Assembly (NCBI RefSeq): GCF_020075545.1
Contig: NZ_JAIQZK010000001.1
Coordinates: 496,001-560,000, forward strand
Direction: 5' to 3'
Origin: Nocardioides sp. TRM66260-LWL
GTDB lineage: Bacteria > Actinomycetota > Actinomycetes > Propionibacteriales > Nocardioidaceae
Length of the DNA: 64,000 nucleotides
The notes beneath the pieces are model-generated. The model saw nothing but the letters and a program-made list of their open reading frames with translations, searched no databases and had not been told where the DNA came from. Shown here piece by piece: positions 8,660-17,547 of this stretch (positions within the stretch are counted from its first letter, which is position 1; each line of letters starts with the position of its first letter). The position numbers and the translations under genes were made by a program.

Positions 8660-9732
8660 GAGCGATCCTCCTGGGCGGCGGCTTCGCGCTGCTCCTCTCC
8701 CTCCTGGGCACCCGTGTGGCGATCACGCAGTTCACGCGCATGGGCTACGGCCAGGAGATCCGAGACGACGGCCCGACCAGCCACCACACCAAGCGCGGCA
8801 CCCCGACGATGGGCGGCGTCGCGATCATCGCCGCCGCCGTGCTCGGCTACCTGCTGGCCAAGCTGATCACCGGCGAGATGCCCAGCGCGTCGGCGCTGCT
8901 GCTGCTCTTCCTGTTCGTCGGCATGGGCCTGGTGGGCTTCATCGACGACTTCATCAAGATCTACAAGCAGCGCAGCCTGGGCCTGCGCAGCAAGGCCAAG
9001 TTCATCGGCCAGACGCTCATCGCGCTGGTCTTCGGCGGCCTGGCGCTGAGCCCGATGCTCGAGGACGACCGCGGGCAGACGCCGGCCTCGCACGCGATCA
9101 GCTTCACCCGCGACATCGCGTGGCTGACGCTGCCGACGGTGCTGGTGATGGCCCTGATCTGGCTCACCGTCACCGCGACCTCCAACGCGGTCAACCTCAC
9201 CGACGGCCTCGACGGCCTGGCCGCCGGCTCGAGCATGGCGGTGTTCGGCGCCTACACGTTCGTCAACATCTGGCAGAACAACCAGTGGTGCGGCCAGGCC
9301 GACATCACCTACGGCAAGTGCTACGACGTGCGCGATCCGCTCGACCTCGCGATCGTGGCCGCCTCGATCACCGGCGCCTGCTTCGGCTTCCTGTGGTGGA
9401 ACGCCTCGCCGGCTCAGATCTTCATGGGCGACACCGGCTCGCTGGCGCTCGGCTCGGCCCTGGCGGGCCTGGCGATCCTCACCCGCACCGAGCTGCTGCT
9501 GGTGCTGCTCGGCGGCCTCTTCGTGCTCGAGACCGTCTCGGTGATGCTCCAGGTGTCCTTCTTCCGGCTCAGCAATGGCCGACGGATCTTCCGGATGGCG
9601 CCCATCCACCACCACTTCGAGATGCTCGGCTGGGAGCAGGTCACGGTGGTCATCCGCTTCTGGATCATCGCGGGCCTGTGCGTGGCCGGCGGCCTCGGCG
9701 TCTTTTACGCCGAGTGGGTCGCGGGCACGTGA
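8656..9732 (+). CDS. mraY: Phospho-N-acetylmuramoyl-pentapeptide transferase MraY
   Basis: 358 residues with about ten hydrophobic segments. The signature stretches are all present: SHHTKRGTPTMGG (about residues 36-48), FIDDFIKI, NLTDGLDGLAAGS with catalytic Asps, GDTGSLALGS, and PIHHHFEMLG near the C-terminus. MraY transfers phospho-MurNAc-pentapeptide from UDP to undecaprenyl phosphate, making lipid I on the inner face of the membrane. ATG at 8656 overlaps the murE stop. The following gene starts inside the mraY stop codon. Nothing about this copy suggests loss of function. Confidence 0.97.
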   Translation: MRAILLGGGFALLLSLLGTRVAITQFTRMGYGQEIRDDGPTSHHTKRGTPTMGGVAIIAAAVLGYLLAKLITGEMPSASALLLLFLFVGMGLVGFIDDFIKIYKQRSLGLRSKAKFIGQTLIALVFGGLALSPMLEDDRGQTPASHAISFTRDIAWLTLPTVLVMALIWLTVTATSNAVNLTDGLDGLAAGSSMAVFGAYTFVNIWQNNQWCGQADITYGKCYDVRDPLDLAIVAASITGACFGFLWWNASPAQIFMGDTGSLALGSALAGLAILTRTELLLVLLGGLFVLETVSVMLQVSFFRLSNGRRIFRMAPIHHHFEMLGWEQVTVVIRFWIIAGLCVAGGLGVFYAEWVAGT

Positions 9733-10715
9733 GCGCGCCGGTCGACCCCGAGGCGCTCGGCCGCGCCGACGACTGGTCGTCGGTGCGGGCGCTGGTCGTC
9801 GGCTTCGACGCCGCGGGCTTCGCGGCCGCCGACAACCTCCTGCACCTCGGCGCGCAGGTCGCGGTGGTCGACGAGACCGCGCGCGGACGCGAGGAGCAGG
9901 CCGAGCTGCTCGAGGTGCTGGGCGCGCGGCTGCGGCTCGAGCCCGGCGCCACCACCGCGCGGGTCGAGGACGACCTGCGCGACGTCGACGTCGTCGTCGT
10001 CTCGCCGGACGTCGCGGCCGACGCGCCGCTGCCGGCGCAGGCGCACCGGCGCGCCCTGCCGGTCTGGGGCGAGGTGGGGCTGGCGTGGCGCCTGCGCGAC
10101 CCCGACGCCCCGGCGCCGTGGCTGGTGGTCGCCGGCGGCCGGCCGATCCGCGGGGTGCTCCACGCGGCCGAGGCGATCCTCCGGGCCGAGGGCCTGCGGA
10201 CGGTCGTCGCGGGCGAGGAGGGCCTGCCGCTCGTCGAGGCGGTCATGGACCCCGTGCCCTACGACGCCCTGGTCGTGGGCCTGAGCGCGGCCCAGCTGCG
10301 CGACGCCGGGGCGATGTCGCCGCTCGCCGCCGCCGTGGTCGCGCCGGGGGAGGACCGCCGGCTCGGCCGGGCCTACGGGCTCGTCCAGGAGGCCTGCGTC
10401 TACCGCGTCGACGACCCCGGTGCCGAGGTGCTGGTGCGCGACGCCGACGTGGTCGAGGGCGCGCGGGCGATCGGCGTGACGCTCGGCACGCCGACCGTCG
10501 GCATGCTCGGCCTGGTGGAGGACCTCCTCGTCGACCGCGCGTTCATCGCCGAGCGGGCCACCTCCGCCGCGGAGCTCGGGGCGCTGGCCGACGTCGGTCC
10601 CGCGGACGTCGAGCCCGAGCAGGTGGCCGACGCGCTGGTCGCCGCCGCCCTCGCCCGCGCCCGCGGCGTCCCGCAGGCGGCCGTGCGCGACGGCCTGCGC
10701 GCCGCCGCCCGCTGA
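9729..10715 (+). CDS. Degenerate, truncated MurD-like protein (predicted catalytically dead)
   Basis: 328 residues, in the place of murD. Similarity to MurD is clear in the N-terminal Rossmann part (FAAADNLLHLGAQVAVVD) and around LVEAVMDPVPYDALVV and VDRAFIAERATSAAEL. The ATP loop normally read as GTNGKTT is AGGRPIRGV at residues 135-143, with the essential lysine gone. The DHLDWHG-type catalytic block is missing, the N-terminal GxGxSG loop is altered to GFDAAG, and the protein ends near DGLRAAAR, where the C-terminal domain should begin. MurD is normally about 450-480 residues. Yet the frame is uninterrupted, has ordinary codon use, and keeps the 4-base overlap with mraY. It may have a non-enzymatic role or be an early relic. 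Confidence 0.8.
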   Translation: MSAPVDPEALGRADDWSSVRALVVGFDAAGFAAADNLLHLGAQVAVVDETARGREEQAELLEVLGARLRLEPGATTARVEDDLRDVDVVVVSPDVAADAPLPAQAHRRALPVWGEVGLAWRLRDPDAPAPWLVVAGGRPIRGVLHAAEAILRAEGLRTVVAGEEGLPLVEAVMDPVPYDALVVGLSAAQLRDAGAMSPLAAAVVAPGEDRRLGRAYGLVQEACVYRVDDPGAEVLVRDADVVEGARAIGVTLGTPTVGMLGLVEDLLVDRAFIAERATSAAELGALADVGPADVEPEQVADALVAAALARARGVPQAAVRDGLRAAAR

Positions 10716-10876
10716 CCGCGGCCGGGGGCGTTCGGCGTCCGGCGCCGCCCGGCCCGGCGACACGCGGCGGATGTGCCGCGCAACACTCCCGGGACCCGTG
10801 AGACTGGTGGGACTGATGGGACGGCTCCTCGGAGCCTCGTGACAGCGCGGCCCGGCGCCGCGGAGGAGGTCGGGCG

Positions 10877-12133
10877 TTGTCCACCGCGAATCCCGAGGAC
10901 ACCCAGTACCTCGCGCCGCCCGCCCGTCGCGGCACCGTCCGCAGCGCGGTGGAGTCGCTGCAGGACGCCCTCGACCGGCCGCTGACCGCCTACTACCTGC
11001 TGCTGGGCGCGTCCGGCCTGCTCCTCCTGCTCGGCCTGATCATGGTGATGAGCGCGTCGAGCGTGTACTCCTACGAGCAGAACGACGGCGACTCCTACGC
11101 CGTGGTCCTGCGCCAGCTGATGTGGGTGTCGATCGGCCTGCCCTGCGCGTGGATCGCCTCCCGGATGCCGCAGCGCGCGGTGCGCGCCGTGGCCCCGCTG
11201 GCCTACGTCGTCTCGCTCCTGCTGCTCGTCGCGACCGTCTTCGTCGGCGTGCGGATCAACGGCAACCAGAACTGGCTCGCCGTCGGGCCGGTGCAGATCC
11301 AGCCAGCCGAGATCGCGAAGCTGGCCATGGTGCTCTGGGCCGCCCACGTCTACGCCAACAAGCAGCGCCGGCTCGACGGCGGCCTGCACCACTTCGTCAT
11401 GCCCGTCGTGCCCGGCATCCTGCTGCTGACGCTGCCGGTGCTCGCCGGCCACGACCTCGGCACCGCGCTGGTCTTCTTCGCGATCCTCGTCGGCCTGCTC
11501 TGGGTCGTCGGCGCGCCCGCGCGGCTCTTCGGCTTCGCGCTCATCGGCGTCAGCGTGGCCGCCTTCGCGCTCGCGGGCACCAGCCCGGAGCGCGTCACCC
11601 GGCTGATGAACTTCACCGACCCCATGAACGACTTCCACCAGTCGGGCTGGCAGCCGGCGCACGGCCTCTTCGCGCTGGCCACCGGCGGCTGGTTCGGCGA
11701 GGGCATCGGCGCCTCGCGCCAGAAGTGGGGCCAGCTGCCGGAGGCGCACACCGACTTCATCTTCGCGGTGCTCGGCGAGGAGCTCGGCCTGGTCGGGACC
11801 CTGCTGGTGATCGGGCTGTTCCTCACCCTCGCCTACGCCGCGCTGCGGGTCGCCCGGCAGACGCAGGACGTCTTCGTCCGCTACGTCACCTTCGGCGTCG
11901 TGGTGTGGATCCTCGGCCAGATGGTGATCAACATCGGCATGGTGCTGGCGCTGCTGCCGGTCATCGGCATCCCGCTCCCGCTGGTCTCCTACGGCGGCTC
12001 GGCCCTCGTGCCCACCCTCGTCGGGCTGGGGCTGGTGATCGGCTTCGCCCGACGCGAGCCCGAGGCCGCCCGCGCCCTGGCCCAGCGGCGTCGCCGCAGC
12101 ACGGGGCTCGCCGCCCCGGGGCGTCGACGCTGA
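10877..12133 (+). CDS. ftsW: Peptidoglycan glycosyltransferase FtsW
   Basis: 418 residues from TTG 10877, preceded by GGAGGAGGT at 10862-10870. About ten membrane helices follow a 40-residue cytoplasmic N-terminus. SEDS-family marks include NQNWLAVGPVQIQPAEIAKLA, GHDLGTAL with the conserved Asp, EELGLVG and PLVSYGGSA near the end. FtsW polymerises septal glycan strands from lipid II together with FtsI. Unlike the overlapping genes before it, ftsW is separated from the MurD-like gene by 161 bp and has its own strong Shine-Dalgarno sequence. Confidence 0.96.
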   Translation: MSTANPEDTQYLAPPARRGTVRSAVESLQDALDRPLTAYYLLLGASGLLLLLGLIMVMSASSVYSYEQNDGDSYAVVLRQLMWVSIGLPCAWIASRMPQRAVRAVAPLAYVVSLLLLVATVFVGVRINGNQNWLAVGPVQIQPAEIAKLAMVLWAAHVYANKQRRLDGGLHHFVMPVVPGILLLTLPVLAGHDLGTALVFFAILVGLLWVVGAPARLFGFALIGVSVAAFALAGTSPERVTRLMNFTDPMNDFHQSGWQPAHGLFALATGGWFGEGIGASRQKWGQLPEAHTDFIFAVLGEELGLVGTLLVIGLFLTLAYAALRVARQTQDVFVRYVTFGVVVWILGQMVINIGMVLALLPVIGIPLPLVSYGGSALVPTLVGLGLVIGFARREPEAARALAQRRRRSTGLAAPGRRR

Positions 12134-12149
12134 GGCCGGCGCGCCCGGC

Positions 12150-12155
12150 TAGGTT
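12150..12155 (+). promoter_or_regulatory. Candidate -10 box before murG
   Basis: TAGGTT lies 9 bases before the murG ATG in the only gap (31 bp) between ftsW and murG. It fits the TANNNT pattern seen repeatedly in this window and could give an internal, nearly leaderless murG transcript. Confidence 0.35.
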
Positions 12156-12164
12156 GTACGACCG

Positions 12165-13247
12165 ATGCGCGTCCTGCTCGCCGGCGGTGGAACCGCCGGC
12201 CACACCTCGCCCCTGATCGCCACCGCCGACGCCCTGCGCCGGCTCCGACCCGACGTCGCGATCACCTGCCTCGGCACGCCGCGCGGCCTGGAGACCACGG
12301 TCGTCCCGGCCGCGGGCTACGCCCTCGAGCTCGTCCCGCCGGTGCCGCTGCCGCGCCGCCCCGGCGCCGACCTGCTGCGCGTGCCGGGCCGCCTGCGCGG
12401 CGCGGTCCGCGCCGCGGCCGAGGTGCTCGACCGCGTGCAGCCCGACGTCGTCGTCGGCTACGGCGGGTACGTGTCGGTGCCGGCCTACCTCGCCGCGCGC
12501 CGTCGCGGCCTGCCGGTGGTCGTGCACGAGCAGAACGCCCTGCCGGGCATCGCCAACCGCCTCGGCGCCCGTCTCGCGCGCCGGGTCGCGGTGAGCTTCC
12601 CCGGCACGCCGCTGCCCCGCGCCGAGCACGTCGGCCTGCCGATCCGGACGATGATCTCCGGCCTCGACCGGCCGGGTGCACGGGCCGAGGCCCGCGCGTT
12701 CTTCGGCCTCGACGCCGACCGGCCGACGCTGCTCGTCACCGGCGGCTCCCAGGGCGCGCGCCGGCTCAACCAGCAGGTCTCGGCCGCCGCGCCCGAGCTC
12801 GCGGCGGCGGGCGTCCAGGTGCTGCACGTGCAGGGCAGGCACGGCGGGGCGGAGCCGCCCGTCCCGGTCGAGGGCGCGGCGCCGTACCGGGTGCTCGACT
12901 ACGTCGACCGGATGGACCTCGCCTACGCGGCCGCCGACCTCACCCTGTGCCGCTCCGGCGCGAACAGCGTCACCGAGGCCGCGGCGGTCGGACTGCCGGC
13001 CGTCCTCGTCCCGCTGCCGGTCGGCAACGGGGAGCAGGCCCGCAACGCCGAGCCGGTCGTCGCGGCCGGCGGCGCGCTCCTCGTCGCCGACGCCGACCTC
13101 ACCACCGCGTGGGTGCGCGAGCACGTCCCGGCGCTGCTCACCGACCCCGCGCGGCTCGCGGCGATGGGCGCGGCCGCCTCCGCCCTCATCCCGCGCGACG
13201 CCGACGAGCGGCTCGCGCGCCTGGTGCTCGAGGTGGCCGGCGCATGA
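12165..13247 (+). CDS. murG: UDP-N-acetylglucosamine--lipid I GlcNAc transferase MurG
   Basis: 360 residues, normal for MurG. The N-terminal loop [10 protein letters not shown] (residues 7-16) is the lipid I/membrane-side signature. [13 protein letters not shown] and [12 protein letters not shown] follow, and the GT-B C-terminal half has [11 protein letters not shown] and the nucleotide-binding run [22 protein letters not shown]. It adds GlcNAc to lipid I to make lipid II on the cytoplasmic membrane face. No conventional Shine-Dalgarno sequence precedes the ATG. Its stop overlaps murC by 4 bases. Confidence 0.97.
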   Translation: MRVLLAGGGTAGHTSPLIATADALRRLRPDVAITCLGTPRGLETTVVPAAGYALELVPPVPLPRRPGADLLRVPGRLRGAVRAAAEVLDRVQPDVVVGYGGYVSVPAYLAARRRGLPVVVHEQNALPGIANRLGARLARRVAVSFPGTPLPRAEHVGLPIRTMISGLDRPGARAEARAFFGLDADRPTLLVTGGSQGARRLNQQVSAAAPELAAAGVQVLHVQGRHGGAEPPVPVEGAAPYRVLDYVDRMDLAYAAADLTLCRSGANSVTEAAAVGLPAVLVPLPVGNGEQARNAEPVVAAGGALLVADADLTTAWVREHVPALLTDPARLAAMGAAASALIPRDADERLARLVLEVAGA

Positions 13248-14620
13248 GGCTGCCCGTCCCCGAGGAGCGCGTGCCCGCAGGCGAGCTCCGGCGCGTCCAC
13301 CTGATCGGCCTCGGCGGCGCCGGCCTGTCCGGCATCGCCCGGCTCATGCTGGCCCGCGGCGTCGAGGTCAGCGGCAGCGACGGCGTCGACTCGCCCACGC
13401 TGGCCGCGCTGCGCGCCCTGGGCGCCACCGCCCACCACGGTCACGACGCGCGGCACCTCGACCACCTGCGCGACGGCGACGTCGTCGTCGTCTCCACCGC
13501 GGTGCACGAGGACAACCCCGAGTACCGGGAGGCCGTGCGTCGCGGCCTGCGGATCTGGCCGCGCTCCACCGCGCTGGTCTCGGTGATGCTCGGCCGCACC
13601 GTCGTCGCGGTGGCCGGCACGCACGGCAAGACCACCACCACCTCCCTGCTCACCGTCGCCCTGCAGGAGGCCGGCGCCGACCCGGCCTACGCCATCGGCG
13701 GCGATCTCGCCGCCACGGGCGTCAACGCCGCCGACGGCAGCGGACCGCTCTTCGTGGCCGAGGCCGACGAGAGCGACGGCGCGTTCCTCCACTACCGCCC
13801 GCACGCGGCGATCGTCACCAACGTCGACGCCGACCACCTCGACACCTGGGGCACCCCCGAGGCGTACGCCGCGGCCTTCGACGACTTCGTCGCCACCCTC
13901 GACCCCGACGGCTTCCTCGTCGTGGTGGCCGACGACCCCGGCGCGGCGGCCCTCGGGACGCGCCACGAGGCCGCCGGCGGACGCGTGCTGCGGGTCTCGG
14001 CCCGCAGCGACGACGGCGTCGACCTCGGCCCGGCGGCGCTCGACGGCGTCCGCCTGTGGTCGCCGGGCGAGCACTACCGCGCCGACGCGCTCGCCGCCCT
14101 CGCCACGGGCCTGGAGCTCGGCCACGACCGCGACGCGCTGCGGCGCGGCCTGGCCGCCTACACCGGCACCAAGCGGCGGATGGAGCGCAAGGGCGAGGCC
14201 GCCGGCGTGCGCGTCTACGACTCCTACGCCCACCACCCCACCGAGATCGTGGGTGACCTCGAGGCCGCCCGGGCGATCGCGGGGGAGGGGCGCGTGCTCG
14301 TCGCCTTCCAGCCGCACCTGGTCTCGCGCACGCGGATCTTCGCCGGCGAGATGGGCGCCGCCCTCGGCGCCGCCGACGAGGTGGTCGTGCTCGACGTCTA
14401 CCTGGCCCGCGAGCCCGCCGACCCCGCCGTCACCGGCGCGCTCGTCGCCGACGCCGTGCCGCTGCCGGACGACCGGGTGGTGTTCGAGGCCGACCGCGAC
14501 CGCGTGGTCGCGACCCTGGTCGAGCGGGCGCGACCCGGCGACCTCGTGCTCACCCTCGGCGCCGGCGACGTCACCGCCCTCGGTCCGCAGGTCCTGGCCC
14601 GGCTCGGCGCGGACGCCTGA
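13244..14620 (+). CDS. murC: UDP-N-acetylmuramate--L-alanine ligase MurC
   Basis: 458 residues with all three Mur-ligase domains. [14 protein letters not shown] near residues 19-32 is the UDP-binding loop. GTHGK at 125-129 is the ATP loop, [10 protein letters not shown] and NVDADHLD follow, and [10 protein letters not shown] marks the C-terminal domain. It adds L-alanine to UDP-MurNAc, the first peptide step. Its intact loops contrast with the degenerate MurD relative upstream, showing that Mur-ligase decay in this cluster is specific and not due to poor sequence. The gene ends 2 bases before ftsQ. Confidence 0.96.
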   Translation: MRLPVPEERVPAGELRRVHLIGLGGAGLSGIARLMLARGVEVSGSDGVDSPTLAALRALGATAHHGHDARHLDHLRDGDVVVVSTAVHEDNPEYREAVRRGLRIWPRSTALVSVMLGRTVVAVAGTHGKTTTTSLLTVALQEAGADPAYAIGGDLAATGVNAADGSGPLFVAEADESDGAFLHYRPHAAIVTNVDADHLDTWGTPEAYAAAFDDFVATLDPDGFLVVVADDPGAAALGTRHEAAGGRVLRVSARSDDGVDLGPAALDGVRLWSPGEHYRADALAALATGLELGHDRDALRRGLAAYTGTKRRMERKGEAAGVRVYDSYAHHPTEIVGDLEAARAIAGEGRVLVAFQPHLVSRTRIFAGEMGAALGAADEVVVLDVYLAREPADPAVTGALVADAVPLPDDRVVFEADRDRVVATLVERARPGDLVLTLGAGDVTALGPQVLARLGADA

Positions 14621-14622
14621 GC

Positions 14623-15366
14623 ATGGCCCTGCGACGCGGCCCGCTCGACGCCGACGCCCGCGCCCGGCGCGCGTTCGCCCGTCGGCAGTGGGCGCGTCGC
14701 GCGCTCACGCTGCGCCGCGTGCTCGCGCTCGTCGTGGCGGTGGTGCTGCTCGGCGGCGGCGCGTACGCGGTGTGGCTCTCGCCGTGGCTAACCGCCAGGT
14801 CCGTCGACGTCGAGGGCGCCGGACAGCTCAGCGCGGCCGACGTCGCGCAGGCCGCCCGCGTGCCGGTCGGCGAGCCGCTCGCACGCGTCGACCTCGGCCG
14901 CATCCGCATGCGCGTGCAGGCCCTGGCCGGCGTCGCGTCGGCCGACGTGACGCGGTCGTGGCCGCACACGGTGCGCATCACGATCACCGAGCGCCAGGTC
15001 GTCGCCGTCGTGCGCATCGGCGGCCTGCTGCGCGGCCTCGACGACTCCGGCTCGGTGTTCCGGTCGTTCTCCTCCCCGCCGAAGGACCTGCCGCTGATCG
15101 AGAGCACCACCGGCACGTCCGCCGCCGCGCTGGCGGAGGCGGCGAAGGTCGTCACGTCGCTGGCGCCGGACCTCCGCGCCCGGGTCGACCACGTCTCGGT
15201 GCGCACCGTCGACCGGATCTCCCTCGACCTGCGCGACGGTCGCACCGTCGTCTGGGGGAGCAGCGCGGGCTCGCAGCAGAAGGCCGAGGTGCTCGCCCTG
15301 CTGCTGCGACAGAAGGCGCAGCGCTACGACGTCTCGGTGCCCTCGCGGCCCAGCACGCGCGGCTGA
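14623..15366 (+). CDS. ftsQ: Cell division protein FtsQ
   Basis: 247 residues: a basic N-terminus of about 30 residues, one membrane helix ([20 protein letters not shown]), then a POTRA domain beginning at [19 protein letters not shown] second beta domain with [19 protein letters not shown] is typical of FtsQ/DivIB. It is a bitopic divisome protein that recruits FtsL/FtsB and FtsWI partners at midcell. Placement between murC and ftsZ is standard. It is the last gene before the regulatory gap in front of ftsZ. Confidence 0.92.
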   Translation: MALRRGPLDADARARRAFARRQWARRALTLRRVLALVVAVVLLGGGAYAVWLSPWLTARSVDVEGAGQLSAADVAQAARVPVGEPLARVDLGRIRMRVQALAGVASADVTRSWPHTVRITITERQVVAVVRIGGLLRGLDDSGSVFRSFSSPPKDLPLIESTTGTSAAALAEAAKVVTSLAPDLRARVDHVSVRTVDRISLDLRDGRTVVWGSSAGSQQKAEVLALLLRQKAQRYDVSVPSRPSTRG

Positions 15367-15467
15367 CCTCCGACCCGGGCGTCGACGGGCACCGTCGACG
15401 GCGACGTTCAGGGCGACGTCGACGGCGGGTCGCGGCGTGTCGGCGCGCCCCGACGTCGATCGCTGCC

Positions 15468-15527
15468 TACTGTCGTGCCCACGACGAGGTTGACATAACT
15501 ATAACCCTCTACCTGAGGGTCAGGGTT
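15468..15527 (+). promoter_or_regulatory. ftsZ upstream region: candidate -10, TTGACA box and CCCTC/GAGGG inverted repeat
   Basis: The 212-bp ftsQ-ftsZ gap holds a TACTGT -10 candidate (15468-15473). It also holds a TTGACA (15490-15495) followed by an AT-rich run, exceptional in this window, and an inverted repeat CCCTC-TACCT-GAGGG (15505-15519), with a further AGGGTT at 15522-15527. The TTGACA has no TANNNT at 16-18 bp, so it may not be an ordinary -35. The inverted repeat may be an operator or an RNA hairpin. Earlier in the gap GTCGACGG occurs three times (from about 15383 to 15423), with no evident role. Confidence 0.5.
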
Positions 15528-15578
15528 GTCGAGACCGTCCCCGCTCCAGACCGAGATCCCACCGAGAGGCGAGCCGCC

Positions 15579-16781
15579 ATGGGCGCAGCACAGAACTACC
15601 TGGCCATCATCAAGGTCGTCGGCATCGGCGGCGGCGGCGTGAACGCCGTCAACCGGATGATCGAGGTCGGGCTGAAGGGCGTGGAGTTCATCGCCATCAA
15701 CACCGACGCCCAGGCGCTGCTCATGAGCGACGCGGACGTCAAGCTCGACATCGGTCGCGAGCTCACCCGCGGCCTCGGCGCCGGCGCCAACCCCGACGTC
15801 GGCGGCAAGGCGGCCGAGGACCACGCCGACGAGATCGAGGAGGTCATCAAGGGCGCCGACATGGTGTTCGTGACCGCCGGCGAGGGCGGCGGCACCGGCA
15901 CCGGCGGCGCGCCCGTCGTGGCCCGCATCGCCCGCTCGCTCGGCGCGCTGACCATCGGCGTCGTCACCCGGCCGTTCGCCTTCGAGGGTCGCCGCCGCGC
16001 GAACTCCGCCGAGGAGGGCATCGCCGCGCTCCGCGAGGAGGTCGACACCCTGATCGTCATCCCGAACGACCGGCTGCTCTCGATCAGCGACCGCAACGTC
16101 TCGGTGCTCGACGCCTTCAAGCAGGCCGACCAGGTGCTGCTGCAGGGCGTCTCGGGCATCACCGACCTGATCACCACGCCGGGCCTGATCAACCTCGACT
16201 TCGCCGACGTGAAGTCCGTGATGGCCAACGCCGGCTCCGCGCTGATGGGCATCGGCTCGGCCCGCGGCGAGGACCGCTCGGTGGCCGCGGCCGAGATGGC
16301 GGTCTCCAGCCCGCTGCTCGAGGCCAGCATCGACGGCGCCCACGGCGTGCTGCTCTCCATCGCCGGCGGCTCCGACCTCGGCCTCTTCGAGATCAACGAG
16401 GCCGCCGCCCTGGTCGCCCAGGCCGTGCACCCCGACGCCAACATCATCTTCGGCGCCACCATCGACGACGCCCTCGGCGACGAGGTGCGGGTCACCGTCA
16501 TCGCCGCGGGCTTCGACGGCGGCACCCCCAAGCGTCGCGACGAGGGCACCGTGCTGCGGCGCGAGCCGAAGGCCGCGCCCGCGCCGACCGCGACCCCGGA
16601 GGAGACCCGTGCCGCCGTCGGCGCCACGGTCACCCGCGCGGAGGAGCGGGCCGCCCAGCCCGCCGCACCGCGTCCGGCGACCCCGGCCCCCGCGAGCCCG
16701 GCTCCCGTCGCCTCGCGTCCGGCGCCCCGGCCGGTGCAGTTCGACGACGACGAGCTCGACGTCCCCGACTTCCTGAAGTGA
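15579..16781 (+). CDS. ftsZ: Cell division GTPase FtsZ
   Basis: 400 residues. The tubulin signature GGGTGTG is at residues 103-109. [12 protein letters not shown] near the N-terminus binds the nucleotide, and [11 protein letters not shown] is the T7 loop that completes the GTPase of the next subunit. After residue about 320 comes a Pro/Ala-rich linker and the conserved tail ELDVPDFLK, which binds FtsW and SepF in actinobacteria. It polymerises into the Z ring. The ATG at 15579 is preceded by GAGAGGCGAG. sepF and wag31 nearby encode partners of the same machine. Confidence 0.98.
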   Translation: MGAAQNYLAIIKVVGIGGGGVNAVNRMIEVGLKGVEFIAINTDAQALLMSDADVKLDIGRELTRGLGAGANPDVGGKAAEDHADEIEEVIKGADMVFVTAGEGGGTGTGGAPVVARIARSLGALTIGVVTRPFAFEGRRRANSAEEGIAALREEVDTLIVIPNDRLLSISDRNVSVLDAFKQADQVLLQGVSGITDLITTPGLINLDFADVKSVMANAGSALMGIGSARGEDRSVAAAEMAVSSPLLEASIDGAHGVLLSIAGGSDLGLFEINEAAALVAQAVHPDANIIFGATIDDALGDEVRVTVIAAGFDGGTPKRRDEGTVLRREPKAAPAPTATPEETRAAVGATVTRAEERAAQPAAPRPATPAPASPAPVASRPAPRPVQFDDDELDVPDFLK

Positions 16782-16785
16782 GCGC

Positions 16786-17547
16786 ATGTACCTGAGCCGT
16801 GAGCGTCTCGGCGCCGTCGAGCTGGCCTTCACCGACCGGCTCGGCGGCGTCAGCGCCTACCCGTTCGACCAGCTCAACCTGGCGCTGCCGCGTCCGGCGC
16901 AGCCCGACGGCCCGCCGGTCGACGACCCGGACGCGCTCGCGGAGAACCTCCGGCTCCTGCAGGCCGACTTCGGCCCCGGCGACGCCCTCGCCGACCTGCG
17001 TCAGGTGCACGGCGCCGCCGTGGCCGTCGTCGACGACGCGACCCCGCTGGACCCCTACGAGCGTCCCGAGGCCGACGCCCTCGTCACCGCCCGCGCCGGC
17101 GTCACCCTGCTGGTGCGGGTCGCCGACTGCGTCCCGATCGTCCTGGCCGATCCCGACGCCCGCGTCGTCGGCGTCGTCCACGCGGGGCGCGAGGGGCTGG
17201 TGGCCGGCGTCGTGCCGGCCGCCGTCGAGGCGGCGCGCCGGCTCGGGGCCGCCTCCGCGCTGACCGCCTGGATCGGCCCCCACGTCTGCGGGCACTGCTA
17301 CGAGGTGCCCTGGGAGATGCGCGAGCAGGTGGGGTCGCTCCATCCCGAGACCGTCTCGACCACCCGCGCCGGCACCCCGGCGCTCGACCTCGGGGCGGGA
17401 GTCGCGGCGCAGCTCGCGGCCGCCGGCGTCGGCCGGGTCGAGCGGGTGCTCGGCTGCACCCGCGAGCGCGCCGACCTCTACTCCCACCGCCGCGACGGCG
17501 CCGAGGCCGGTCGGCTCGGGGCCCTCGTGCGCCTGGCCCCGTCGTGA
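16786..17547 (+). CDS. pgeF: PgeF/YfiH-type multicopper-oxidase-like (DUF152) protein
   Basis: 253 residues, the normal size. The conserved metal ligands are visible as QVHGAAV, ADCVPIVL and VHAGREGL. The last is usually HAGWRG, so this copy lacks the Trp. GPHVCGHCYEV follows, and RERADLYSHRRDG closes the protein. Family members have been described as purine nucleoside phosphorylase/adenosine deaminase-like enzymes and as PgeF, an editing factor that removes mis-incorporated L-Ser from UDP-MurNAc-peptide. The position right after ftsZ suits a cell-wall role. Start ATG is 4 bases after ftsZ; the stop overlaps yggS. Confidence 0.88.
   Translation: MYLSRERLGAVELAFTDRLGGVSAYPFDQLNLALPRPAQPDGPPVDDPDALAENLRLLQADFGPGDALADLRQVHGAAVAVVDDATPLDPYERPEADALVTARAGVTLLVRVADCVPIVLADPDARVVGVVHAGREGLVAGVVPAAVEAARRLGAASALTAWIGPHVCGHCYEVPWEMREQVGSLHPETVSTTRAGTPALDLGAGVAAQLAAAGVGRVERVLGCTRERADLYSHRRDGAEAGRLGALVRLAPS

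Noticed and set aside
10798..10842. GTG-started 14-codon frame before ftsW, considered as a leader peptide
   Set aside because: No run of a regulatory amino acid, no following alternative hairpins, and many such short frames arise by chance.
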